DNA of 64,000 nt from positions 36,577,001 to 36,641,000 of the forward strand of contig JAIVEN010000007.1 of assembly GCA_026686845.1 (NCBI GenBank), given 5' to 3'. The stretch comes from Adenanthera pavonina (lineage: Eukaryota > Streptophyta > Magnoliopsida > Fabales > Fabaceae). This document shows positions 22,811-33,637 of this stretch, piece after piece. Each line of letters starts with the position of its first letter. Position 1 is the stretch's first letter. Made by a program: the position numbers and the translations under genes. The notes under the pieces are model-generated. The model had not been told where the DNA came from. It made no database searches and worked only from the letters and a program-made list of their open reading frames with translations.

Positions 22811-23589
22811 GGTTGAGGAGGCGGTTTGTCGGTGATTATAATAAAAATGGATCTATAAAATTTCCGAACTGCATCGAGAAAGATAGGAATGATGAGTTTT
22901 AATAAAAACGCGTTTTCTTCTCACGTTCTGTCAACTACGGAGGCAATGTACGGCTGGAACGAAGAAAAATTGAGACAGCAAGATAAGAAAGCACATGATA
23001 TGGCCTGCCTGTGTAAACATTGCTGTGGAATGAGATCATTTCAAAAGGCATTTTGGAATAAAAAAGTGGAAATAAAGAAAGAGAAAAAGGAATGGGATTC
23101 CAATGAAAATCTTCTGGGGTTGAAAATCTTTGAAGTGGAAAATAAAGAACAAAGAGTGTTTAAAAAAAAAAACTAGATATACATTCCTAGTCTTTGAAGT
23201 TATTCTCTCATCAGTAAGTGTAATAGTGAGAAAGAAGAGTGTTTGAGAATTGTTTTTTGGCCGAAGAAGTGTTTGAGAAATCGGTTCATTCTCAAAGGAC
23301 AATTTCTTTTTTTATCAACTCCTCAAAAGACAATGATCACCACGCTTTGCTATGAGGGCCGATTAAAGGCCCATAAGCCTTACCATGCTGCAAATTTTAT
23401 TTTCTTTACAGGAACGTACCGTCAGTCTGAATGGATAAGGAAGCAGCCGGTATCTAATCATAAGGCACCGAGAAGAGAATAAAGCAATGCTAAGTGTTAA
23501 CGGAATAAGGAATGGGTACTACCTCAACAATAACTAGTTGAGTCGTGTGTTCAGCTGGAGCTTGTTCTGTGGGGATCCAATCCCCTCTT

Positions 23590-23987
23590 TTTTTTTTTTT
23601 TTAATGAGAAGATTGCATTCATTCAAACGAAAGAGATCAAAGATTGTACAGTGAACAAAAGGAAGCCTCCAAAACAGAGGCAACAAAAAACACTAAGAGA
23701 GGTGCAGAAAATTAGAAAAAACGGAGCACCCTCTGATCTAAGAGTGTAATCAACTAACATACTGGCTTCTAAGAGAACTCTTTCATAATTGAAAAAATTG
23801 TTAGCAAAGATCCTTTTGTTTCTAATATCCCAAAATTTCCAACGTAAGTAACCAAAGAAAAGCTGCCAATCTTTGCTAGATTTCTTTGGGTTAATGTGAC
23901 AAAAAAACCACTCCTTGAAAGGGGTACCAAAGAAGGCATTCTTATCTTTATCAGGTGCTATCAAACTCCGGGTCTGATATGCAAAGG
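23590..23987 (-). mobile_element. LINE 3' tail carried with segment A
   Basis: The minus strand encodes the end of a plant L1-type ORF2 (YQTRSLIAPDKDKNAFFGTP, FWDIRNKRIFANNFF), a 3' UTR and an A-tail (T-run 23588-23602 on plus). It matches 38468-38863 closely and stops abruptly at 23987, so the rest of the LINE was not copied here. Confidence 0.88.
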
Positions 23988-26900
23988 AGCTTGGTGGAGA
24001 ATTTAAATATGCAACTGTAAGGCAAGATGAGAAGATGGAGCTGGCGAAACTTTTGGATTGTGTTCCGATTCCCATCAAGGAAAGCTTGGGAGAGCCTAGT
24101 GCCAAGATTAATGTTTTGCTGCAAGCATACATTTGGCAATTAAAGCTTGAAGGACTCTCTCCAACATCTGATATGGTTTTTATAACCCAGAGTGCTGGAC
24201 CTCTTTTACGAGCACTTTTTGAGATTGTCTTGAAACGGGGTTGGGCACAGTTAGCTGAGAAGGCTCTTAATGCAAGATGGTAAACAAGAGGATGTGGAGT
24301 GTTCAAACTCCTCTTCATCAATTTAATGAATCCCAAATGATATATTGACGAAGTTGGAGAAGAAAGATTTGCCTTGCGAAAGGTACTATGACCCGTCATC
24401 ACAGGAGATAGGTGAGCTTATTCGAGCACCAAAAATGGGAAGGACTCTTCATAAATTTATCCACCAATTTCCTAAACTGAATCTTGCAGTACATGTTCAA
24501 CCAATTACTTACACAGTTTTGAGGGTTGAGCTCATAATAACTCCAGATTTTACGTGGGACGACAGAATTCATGGATATGTTGAACCATTCTGGGTGATTT
24601 TGGAGGATAACGATGGGGAATATATTCTTCATCATGAGTATTTTATGTTGAAGAAACAGTATATCGATAAGGACCGCACTCTAATTTAACAGTGCCAATT
24701 TATGAGCCACTTCCAGCACAATACTTTATTCGTGTTGTCTCAGACAGATGGCTTGGTTCACAAACTGTTTTACCTGTTTCTTTCAGGCACCTCATCTTAC
24801 CTGAAAAGTATCCACCACCAACTGAGTTATTGGATCTGCAGCCACTGCCAGTTTCTGCCTTAAGAAATTCGTCATATGAAGCTATATATCAGGATTTCAA
24901 GCATTTTAATCCTGTCCAGACACAAGTCTTCACGGTTCTGTATAATTCTGACGACAATGTCTTAGTTGCTGCTCCAACAGGGAGTGGGAAGACTATATGT
25001 GCTGAATTTGCTATCTTGAGGAATCATCAAAAAGGATCTGACAGTATCATGCGTGTTGTTTATATTGTACCAATTGAAGCTCTTGCTAAGGAACGTTTTC
25101 GAGATTGGGAGTGGAAATTTGGAGGTGGTCTTAAATTGCAGGTGGTTGAATTGACTGGAGAAACAGTAACCGACCTGAAGTTACTTGAAAAAGGTCAGAT
25201 TATTATCAGTACCCCAGAGAAATGGGATGCTTTGTCCCGCCGCTGGAAACAATGGAAACACATTCAGCAAGTTAGTCTCTCCATAATTGATGAGCTCCAC
25301 TTAATTGGTGGTCAAGGAGATCCTGTTTTGGAGGCTATTGTCTCCAGGATGAGATATATTGCCAGTCAGGATGAAAACAAGATTAGAATTGTTGCTTTGT
25401 CTACATCTCTTGCCAATGCAAAAGATCTGGGAGAATGGATTGGAGCTACATCTCATGGTCTCTTTAATTTCCCCCCTGGTGTTCGTCCTGTGCCTTTGGA
25501 AATACACATTCAGGGGATAGACTTACACTGCAATTGTTCAACATGCAGAGAACGGGAAATTGCTCTTGTATTTGTACCTACAAGGAAGCATGTGCGGCTT
25601 ACAGCTGTGGATCTGATGACATATTCTAATGAAGCTAATGGAGAGAAGCCTTTCTCACTGCGGTCTCCTGGAGAGCTTGAACCTTCTCTTGAGGAGATTA
25701 ATGATGAAATGCTGAAAGTCACTTTACGATAGGGAGTGGGATACTTGCATGAGGGCTTAAGCAACTCTGATCATGAAGTTGTAACGAAGCTATTTGAAGC
25801 TGGGTGGATTCAGGGTTGTGTTCTGAGCAGTGCTTTGTGTTGGGCAGTGATGATGTCTTCCCATTTGGTAGTTGAGATGGGTACACAATTCTATGATGGA
25901 CAAGAAAATGCACAAACAGATTACCTTGTAACTGATCTTCTGCAAATGATGGGTCATGCCAGCAGACCTCTGATTGACAACTCTGGAAAATGTGTCATCC
26001 TTTATCATGCACCTCGGAAGGAGTACTACAAGAAGTTTTTGTATGAAGCATTCCCCGTTGAAAGCCATCTTCATCTCTTCTTACATGATAACTTGAATGC
26101 TGAAGTAGTTGCCGGAATTATTGAGAACAAGCAAGATGTTGTTGATTATCTTACATGGACATTTATGTATAGGAGGCTTACACGAAATCCCAACTATTAC
26201 AATTTCAAAGGAGTTAGTCACAGGCATCTTTTTGATCACCTCTCAGAACTTGTTGAAAATACATCGAGTGACTTAGAAGAGAGCAAATGTGTGGCTATTG
26301 AGGATGACATGGACCTTTCTCCCCTCAATCTTGGGATGATAGTATCATATTATTACATTAGAATATTGTTGAAATTACATTACACAACTATTGAAAGGTT
26401 TTCTTCCTCTTTGACATCTAAAACAAAAATGAAGGGTTTACTGGAGGTTTTGTCCTTGGCCTTAGAATATGCTGAGATTCAAATACTTCCTGGGGAGAAA
26501 GAGGTTGTTCGTAGATTAATTAATCACCAGAGGTTTTCTTTTGAAAACCCCAAATTTACGGATCCCCACATCAAAGCTAATGCTTTGCTTCAGGCCTACT
26601 TCTCTAGGCAACCTGTGGGTGGGAACCTTGCATTGGACCAGCGAGAAGTGCTTCTTTCTGAAAACTGACTCCTCCGAGCAATGTTAGACGTAATCTCGTA
26701 CAATGGCTGGCTGAACCTGGCCCTTCTTGCTATGGAAGTTAGTCAAATGGTGACACAGGGAATGTGGGAACGTGATTCCATTCTTCTGCAGCTTCCTCAC
26801 TTCACAAAGGAGCTGGATAAGAAATGCCAGGGGAACCCTGAGAAGAGTATCGAAACTGTGTTTAATTTAGTGGAGATGGTGGATGATGAGAGGCGTGAAC

Positions 26901-27340
26901 TATTGCAGATATCAGATTTGCAGCTGGATGATATTACACAATTTTGCAATCATTTCCCTGATATTGATCTGTCATATGAGGTACTGGAGAGTGACTCCGT
27001 GCGGGCTGGGGAGGATGTGACGGTACTTGTCACTCTTGAGCGGGATCTTGTGGGGAAGACAGAAGTGGGAGCTGTATATGCTCCCAGGTATCCAAAAGCG
27101 AAGGAGGAAGGGTGGTGGCTTGTTGTTGGTGATACTGAGAACAACTTGTTGCTTGCAATTAAATGGGTTTCTCTGCAACGGAAGTTAAAAGCAAAACTGG
27201 AGTTTGCTGCTCCATCTGAAGCTGGAAAGAAATCCTATACTCTTTATTTCATGTGTGATTCTTACCTGTGCTGTGATCAGGAATAAAGCTTCACTGTTGA
27301 TGTCAAGGAAGCTGCAGGTGCTGATGAGGCTAGTGTCAGA
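23988..27340 (+). pseudogene. BRR2: BRR2 pseudogene piece 4 (Sec63-1, helicase cassette 2, Sec63-2)
   Basis: Resumes GEFKYATVRQDEKMELAKLL. Sec63 unit 1 follows (QLKLEGLSPTSDMVFITQSA, IHQFPKLNLAVHVQPITYTV). Cassette 2 has an intact motif I (AAPTGSGKT) and DELH (IIDELHLIGG). Then come the RecA2 part (LLQMMGHASRP) and Sec63 unit 2 to CDSYLCCDQE. Open stretches are 24345-24689, 24692-25732 (346 codons), 25736-26668 and 26681-27286. They are separated by a frameshift at ~24270-24350, one near 24686, stops at 25730-25732 and 26666-26668, and a stop replacing Tyr at ~27284. About 14 codons are lost near 25526, and ~18 nt are gained after SYYYI near 26365. SFTVDVKEAAGADEAS marks the end. Confidence 0.95.
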
Positions 27341-27879
27341 GAATGGGAGGGTGGTCTTCTGGTTTAGTAGTTGGCCCCACATGGAAATTTGCTTGATAAA
27401 TCTAACGCGCACGATTGGTAGTACCGGAGGATCTGTAACTGTTGCCTGAGAAATCAACATGCTAATATTGTAGGTGCAACTTTAAATCATAGAGTGCAAG
27501 ATTTTAACATTTTTTTTTAACTCAAGTTTTTACATTTGGATGACTGGTAGTATATTTTTACATATTTGCCTAAGATTAATTTGTTTGGTAGTTAATTTAT
27601 TTACGTTCTATTGAATTAGATTTATTTTTAAAGAAAGTTTATTAAATTTAAGATATTAAAAATTGGATTGGCTAAAATTGATGAAGCAATCAAAAGTCTG
27701 ATTTGGTGAAAGGAATGAATGAGCGTACAAAAAAATCTTCAAGAATTGAAGAAACTGGTCTTCAAGAATTGAAGAAAGTAGTTAAGACGGAGGCAATTGA
27801 TAGTTCAATTAATTCAAACTGATTTTTTTTTTTACTTTAATCCTTTTATTATCATGAGTTGTCAGTGCATCTTTCTAAG
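27341..27879. other. Sequence after the BRR2 pseudogene
   Basis: Contains the decayed BRR2 tail and AT-rich sequence. A short direct repeat (TCTTCAAGAATTGAAGAAA, ~27735-27775) is visible. No gene seen. Confidence 0.5.
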
Positions 27880-28960
27880 TTATGATTTAGCAAAGACTAA
27901 TGACAAAATCCGCATGATCCCCTTTTCTACTAATAATAGGAAAGACAAGCAGGTGTGGTGCAAGGCAACTAATGGATGTTATACTGTCAGATTGGGATAT
28001 ATGAATGCTAGAGACAAGCTGAAACGTGATGGAGATAAAGCTGGGCCTTCTTATAGCATCTCTAGTGACATTTGGCATAAGTTATGAAAGATCAAAGTGG
28101 CTCCTAAAATACATCATTTTCTGTGGCGATGCTTGTCTAAAGCAGACCCTGCGAATGAAGCTCTTTGGAGAAAACAATGCAGCCGAACTGATCTATATGC
28201 CTTTGCGAAGGTGAGTCCGAATCCCTCGAGCACATGTTCTTTTTATGTCCATGGGTTAGATATGTGTGGTTTTGTTGCTCTCTCTCTTTAAAGTTTGATC
28301 ATTACAATGTGACTAGCTTTGCTAATTGGTTCTCGGACTTATGTTCAGACATGAAGAGATTTTATGATTTTGAATTTGCCTTAATTTGCTGGATTTTGTG
28401 GTTTATCTGGAAGAGTAGGAACTAGAGGGTGTTTAATAAGCAAAACCTGGACCCTATTAATGTTATCGTATGGATTAAAGGTGTACTTTCGATTTCTGGG
28501 TAGCTGGTGTGGCAGAAACTTCTATCAGTAAGGCCTTTTGATTAGTCATTGTTGGAAGGCTCCTTTAGAGGATGTTTTGAAAATAAACTCTAACGGAGCT
28601 TTTATACAGGGTATTAACGAATAGATGATATGACTTCCATGGCCGGAGTTTCCATCTCTTTTCCCTGTACAAGGGGTAACCGTGTAGCTGGTATTTTGGC
28701 GGCTGAAGTCTTAAAAGGGAGTGTGCCCAATGGGGTGGGCTTTTACTGCATCTCTTCCTCGCTAATATTCTAGCTATGGATGCTTTACAATCTCATTTCC
28801 CTGAGGGTGGCTCGTCTGCTGTAGCTGATAGAAGTGATGTTGGCTGAGATTTTCTTTTCTTGGCTGCTGTAGTTGCTCTGTTGCTTTTTTTACCCTCTTT
28901 TGCTGTTTTCAGTAGCGAGTCCAGAGACGGTCTTGTTTCTGAGGTTTTCTTTATTGAATG
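27880..28960 (+). mobile_element. LINE ORF2 C-terminal fragment (zf-RVT and RNase H-like)
   Basis: Frames around 27897-28087 read DLAKTNDKIRMIPFSTNNR, VWCKATNGCYTVRLGYM and DIWHKL. After a stop, IKVAPKIHHFLWRCLSKADP, ESLEHMFFLCPWVRYVWF and LICWILWFIWKSRN follow, the typical zinc-binding RT-associated end of plant L1 ORF2. A frayed RNase H-like stretch (KINSNGAF, RVAGILAAEVLK) comes next at ~28580-28720. Several stops and frameshifts are present. The RT itself is missing, so this is a 5'-truncated or partly deleted copy distinct from the LINE at 35580-38863. Confidence 0.8.
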
Positions 28961-30902
28961 AAATTCCATGGCTGGCCAGGAAAAAAGAGGAAAATGACAG
29001 TTTGGATAAAAAATTTGAGTTAAATATAATAAAAAATTTTATAATTTTTTTATTACTAAACATAGTAAATTTATTACTGTTTTATTCTGTATTTACTACT
29101 GAAAAAATTGAAAGATCCTATACTATATTTAATTTAAATTTTTGGTTACTAGCTATCATTTTCCCAGAAAAAAAGACTCATAGGCAATTGAGAAATAAGT
29201 ATATACATTATATCTTACATCATACAATTATTTTTATTTTTAAATTATATTGGTACTTTTTATTTTTACTCACTTTTTAAAAAAAATTATTATTGTTTGT
29301 TTATTTGAAATTATTTTTTTATATTTTTATTATTTTTTGTCTTTCTTATTTAAAATAGTTAGTATGCAATTAAAATTAAAAATATATTAATTTAATCATG
29401 ACTATGATTTACGTTCTATTGCATGATTTAACTATTGAATCCAATTTTCAATACATTAATTAAATTGTTAGTTTTGCTACGTCTATACCCTGGAAATGAC
29501 AAAAAAAAGAAAGAAGAAAAAGAAAAACACAATTAAATAGAATTGACTTGGGGGATAGGAATTCCAATTTCATTTATCTTTTCAGTGTTTGGGTGCGCGA
29601 ATATTAAAGACAGCATCACTGGTCAAGGGAAAAAAAAAAAGCAGCATCTATTTTCTTTTTTGGTAATAGCATATATTTTTTTTGGGTAAACAATTAGCAT
29701 CTATCTATTTTCTAATTCAAAGGATTGATATTTGTTATATATCTGAGTCCGAGCCAACGGTTAACAATATCTAAGCCCGAGTCGGTGCTTGTTCTTGCCA
29801 GCAACAAGGCTCCGATCAATGATCAACGGAAACCAACTTGGAAGAAAGCAATGAATTTTGTACTGATATGCCAGAATTATAACTTCGCATAAATTAAACA
29901 CAAAAATAGAATTTTGCACAAGAATGGAAGAGAAAGTAGACGGAAGAAAAACGGACAGGGAGGAAAGAACAATGCCACGGACGAGATAGACCATGTGGTA
30001 CACATATTATTAAAGCTGATAATAAATCTGCACTTAATAGATTAAGCTTTTATGTTGAAAAGATTTTTCACATAGTACCAAAGCTGTTCTTTTAGATTGA
30101 TAAGGAGAAAATTTGGTCAAAAGAGACTGATAAGGAGAAAAACAATATATTGAGAAATTCAAACATAAAACCTATGTACAAAGTGTGTTAAATAAAGGGC
30201 TAAAAAAAAAACTAGTTAAAGCTAAATTTTTTAAAGCAACTATTAAAAAAAAGTGTTTAGGTTAAGATGTATTTCGGATAAGAAAAATTAATAAATAATA
30301 CACAAACATAGTTTTTTAGTGTCTTTTTTTATAAAACATTTTTAAGAAGCTTTTCTTGATATTTTTATGAAACACCTTATAATATTTAGTAATATTTTTT
30401 TTATTTTTATTTCTAATCATTTATTTTTTGACTTTGTAAATTATTATTGAAATTTTGGTATGATTTACTAATAGTAATATTTTTAATTTTGTTTTAATTG
30501 ATTTCATATTTTTTTACTTAATAATAATTAAAAATTTTATTTAATGAAGATTAATAGATTATATTATTATAATAAATAAGTGTAAAAAAATAAATATTCC
30601 TTAAGAATATATATACGTTCTTTCACCTATATGAAATGGTTGAAACTGCTTTATTCAAAACACACTAGCAGGCAGCATATAAGTATCACTGTTGGTGACG
30701 CGGCACCATCCTATTGGGCCACGTCAAACTATCCGAAGACCCCTTGATCCATCCTTGTTTCACCTCGTCCACACACAACTTACAATATCCCTTTATCAAA
30801 CAAAATTCGATCTTTGAAAGCATCTTTCTCTCTGGCTTGTTCCCTTTCCTAGTTCAAGATCTTCACTCCTAACTCCCGGTGGAGCTAAGATCCTCGGCTT
30901 CA
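28961..30902. other. Intergenic, AT-rich; probable promoter of the thioredoxin gene at its right end
   Basis: No gene found. Long A/T runs fill 29000-30650. Open frames here (e.g. 28873-29280) are AT-composition artefacts with no family resemblance. Confidence 0.5.
30676..30726 (+). promoter_or_regulatory. Possible promoter elements upstream of thioredoxin m
   Basis: ATATAAG at 30677-30683, an inverted CCAAT (CCTATTGG, 30710-30717) and an ACGT core (CCACGTCA, 30719-30726) cluster 180-225 bp before the ATG. ACGT-core boxes are common in photosynthesis-related promoters. Role inferred only. Confidence 0.3.
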
Positions 30903-33637
30903 ATGGCTACCATACTTGAACCCATCGCCATTTCTCGCTCTTCTTCTCTTCCTTCCGCTACTTTCTCTCCAATCACAGCTTCTTCTATCTCTTCACTTCC
31001 CGGCCCTAGGGCCTCAGCTAAGTTGCCGCACTACGGAGGCCTTAGGCTTAGACCCATCGCAACGACTCGTTTCGCTGGCTCCCTTAGTCCCAGCTCGAGG
31101 GTCGCTCGTCGCTCTGGACGTGTCGTGTGTGAGGCTCAAGATACCGCTGTCGGTGGTAAACTTTTTGCTTTTGTTTACAGTTGTGTCTTGAATTTGTTTC
31201 CCATTTTTCGGGTTGGTTGATTGTTCAAAAACTTAAATATCCCCTTTTAAGCTAAGATTCGCACTTTGTTAGTCTTTTGGAGGTTAAATTTTATTTTAAG
31301 GCACTTCTATGTGAAATTTTATTCATTGATTAACTGTAAAAGCTAGTTCCCAATTTAAAGACTCGCTCCAGATTATATTGAATTAAATCCTTGAGGTTTC
31401 TTGTAGTCTTTGGAAGTAGATGTCAAATGTTTTTATTAATCCTGGAAACTTATTTAGAGGAATGGCGAAGCTGGTTAAATGTATAAGACTGACACTAATT
31501 GTTTGAAGAATCAGATGGGCAAAGTTAAACAAATTTGTTTAATAGGGTTGCGTACTTGATGTGGATGAGTTCTTGCTTCTACATGACACTTTGTAATTTC
31601 ATTTGCTGTGATAATTTTTCTGAATAGATTTCCCTTCTTTCTTTGTTTTATCATCTTCGGCTTCTAAAACAAAACAATATCATTGTATGCTTAACTTTTT
31701 CCTTTTGGTGCATTGCTTTAATAAAATTTTTAGTTTATGGAGAGACAAGAAGAGAGACGACACTTTTTTCAAAAAAAAAATTGTTATGATGAGCATTCTG
31801 CTCATGTAGCCATATAGTACTTCTCTTGCGAGGCTTTTTATGTGGCAATTACTCACATCTATATGCAAGTTGATTGCATATTTGCATGTGTAATCCAAAT
31901 CAGCGAGTAATGCTCATTTTCTGTAGTTCTGACACCCTGCACGTTCCTTTCGGCTATTCAATTTGAAAGACATTGAGTTATGTGTATATCGAATGTGGAT
32001 TTATTATATATTCCTATATTCAATTTATCTTTCTTCAAGATTGTTATGGTTCAAACAGAGTGTCTACTTCCCTAAATATTTAAAATTTCAGCTTCTGTCC
32101 TCAGTTGTAGAGTTCTCCCCCTTTCAGTAATTCTTGAAAGGAACAGGATAGCTTGGTTTAAGCTCCTTGATGTGTAGAACTTCTGGAGTTTGAAATTATT
32201 GAACATTTAGCGTAAGGTTAAGGTGTTGTTGCTGAGTAACAACTGAAGAATGAAATGCATATGCTGATATGCAGTTATTTAGATTAGACACCCACCAACC
32301 ATGTTGTGTCTTTATTCCAGTTTAACTCAGTGTCACTACAAGGTTGTATTTTGGGAAAAAAACAGAGAATTGAAGTACATCTACTAATCCTCTAGCATCC
32401 ATTAACGAAGTTGATATCTTCACGGAGTTTCATTCTCAACAAGACAATACTATTATCATCTTATCTGTGCATGTCCTGAAGTTGTGTCTAGAATTCAAGC
32501 TGCGTAGCTTTAACCCTGTCAATGCTCTGTTAAATGGACGCTGATTAGGAATAATTTCTTGTTGTTGTCCCTTAAATGGATTAATTCTTATTTTCTTGAG
32601 CACATCCCTTATATATTAATATTTTTTTTAGAATTACTGTTCATGAGCATTGAGCACCATTACGAACAGTGTTTATCCTATTTAAAAATTATAAAATATT
32701 GAAAAAACCCCCATAATCTTAACTTTCCTCCCACTATCTCAATTTCCTTCTCTTTTATTTGTACATTAAATTATTCTTTTTCATTTTTCTACCAATTTTT
32801 AAATTATTTTCACCCTCCTTATTTTTTTACTATTCCAATTAAAAATTCTCCCAGTTATCTCGATTTCTTTATACAAAATTTAAAAGTAATTTTAAATTCA
32901 TTTATTTGTATCTAATGCTTGTTCTTAAATTATACTTTATTTATTTATGCGTTAGGGCAAATAATCTAGTCATGCAGAACTTCTGTTGAATATGGTTTTC
33001 TGACTTAGTAACATAATACTACTTAGTACTCACCATCTAGTTAGCATTTTCTTTGCTAAGAAAGATTTTTTTATTATATTCCAATCTTTTTTTTTTGGCC
33101 ATATGATATTCCAATGTAAAATATCTTCTGCCACCTTTGCTTCATTTATCTAGAATCTGAGCTTTCCAGAATTATGCCTGCCTTTCTTATCACTGCATTT
33201 ATAAGGATGCATGTGGATTATAATGATCTCTTTCTTCTCACTTCAAAACCTTTTTTGCATGTTTCAGAAGAATCTAATTGATGTCAAATATTTTTCTTTC
33301 TTTTCTCATTTGGGACATGGCAGTGGCACCTATTACTGATGCAAATTGGCAGTCCCTTGTCATTGAATCAGAAACTGCTGTTTTGGTTGAATTCTGGGCC
33401 CCATGGTGTGGGCCCTGCCGTATGATCCACCCTATCATTGATGAACTGGCAAAGCAATATGCTGGGAAGCTCAAGTGTTACAAACTTAATACTGATGAGA
33501 GCCCCTCAACTGCTACTCGGTATGGGATTCGTAGCATCCCCACTGTGATAATCTTCAAGAACGGTGAGAAGAAAGATGCAGTTATTGGTGCCGTGCCGAA
33601 ATCAACATTGACAACGAGTTTAGAAAAATTCCTGTGA
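30903..33637 (+). CDS. Chloroplast thioredoxin m, complete, 2 exons
   Basis: A stromal disulfide reductase that receives electrons from ferredoxin-thioredoxin reductase and activates Calvin-cycle and other plastid enzymes. Exons 30903-31155 and 33324-33637 (donor GT 31156-31157, acceptor AG 33322-33323) join in phase to 567 nt, 188 residues. The first ~75 residues are a Ser/Arg-rich, acid-poor transit peptide, with a probable cleavage region near RRSGRVVCEAQD. The mature part carries FWAPWCGPCRMIHP, with both redox Cys, and cis-Pro in IRSIPTVIIF. The second exon ends KSTLTTSLEKFL. An in-frame GTG upstream at 30879 is not used in plants, so ATG 30903 is the start. The 2.2-kb intron is AT-rich with no recognised gene. 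A possible poly(A) signal (AATAAA) lies just past the stop at ~33653. Confidence 0.95.

Larger units (their letters stand above)
21258..23987 (-). mobile_element. EXPA: Captured segment A: expansin gene plus LINE tail inserted in BRR2
   Basis: This interval replaces only a few BRR2 codons (ELCR...GEFKYATVRQ). It is the inverted counterpart of 38468-41523. It contains, on the minus strand, the last ~400 bp of a LINE with its A-tail, the expansin promoter, the 3-exon gene and its 3' flank. Introns and promoter are kept, so it was copied as DNA, not through mRNA. No clear target duplication or terminal repeats were found at the junctions; the left junction shares ATGATGG and the right one GCAAAGG with copy B. 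Repair-associated template copying or capture by a transposon are both possible. Confidence 0.85.
8201..27340 (+). pseudogene. BRR2: BRR2 (DExH12, U5 snRNP helicase) pseudogene, four pieces split by three insertions
   Basis: BRR2 is the ~2170-residue spliceosomal Ski2-like helicase that unwinds U4/U6. The pieces in order are 8201-8663, 14193-15058, 19543-21257 and 23988-27340. Together they cover nearly the whole protein, from MKHLGGGAKAHACFKQYEY to the C-terminal Sec63 region (CDSYLCCDQE, SFTVDVKEAAGADEAS). Inside the pieces the family sequence runs without recognisable introns. That may mean a processed retrocopy, or simply that the parent has few introns; I cannot tell which. The copy carries many stops (e.g. 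TAA 14310-14312, TAG 14430-14432), frameshifts and deletions, so it cannot make the protein. Open stretches of 200-346 codons survive, so decay is moderate. Confidence 0.93.

Noticed and set aside
21258..23987. Expansin copy A as a processed retrocopy
   Set aside because: Both introns, the promoter and flanking DNA including a LINE tail are retained, so copying was at DNA level.
28873..29280. 135-codon AT-rich ORF
   Set aside because: Hydrophobic Leu/Ile/Phe/Asn composition dictated by AT-rich DNA; it overlaps the LINE tail.
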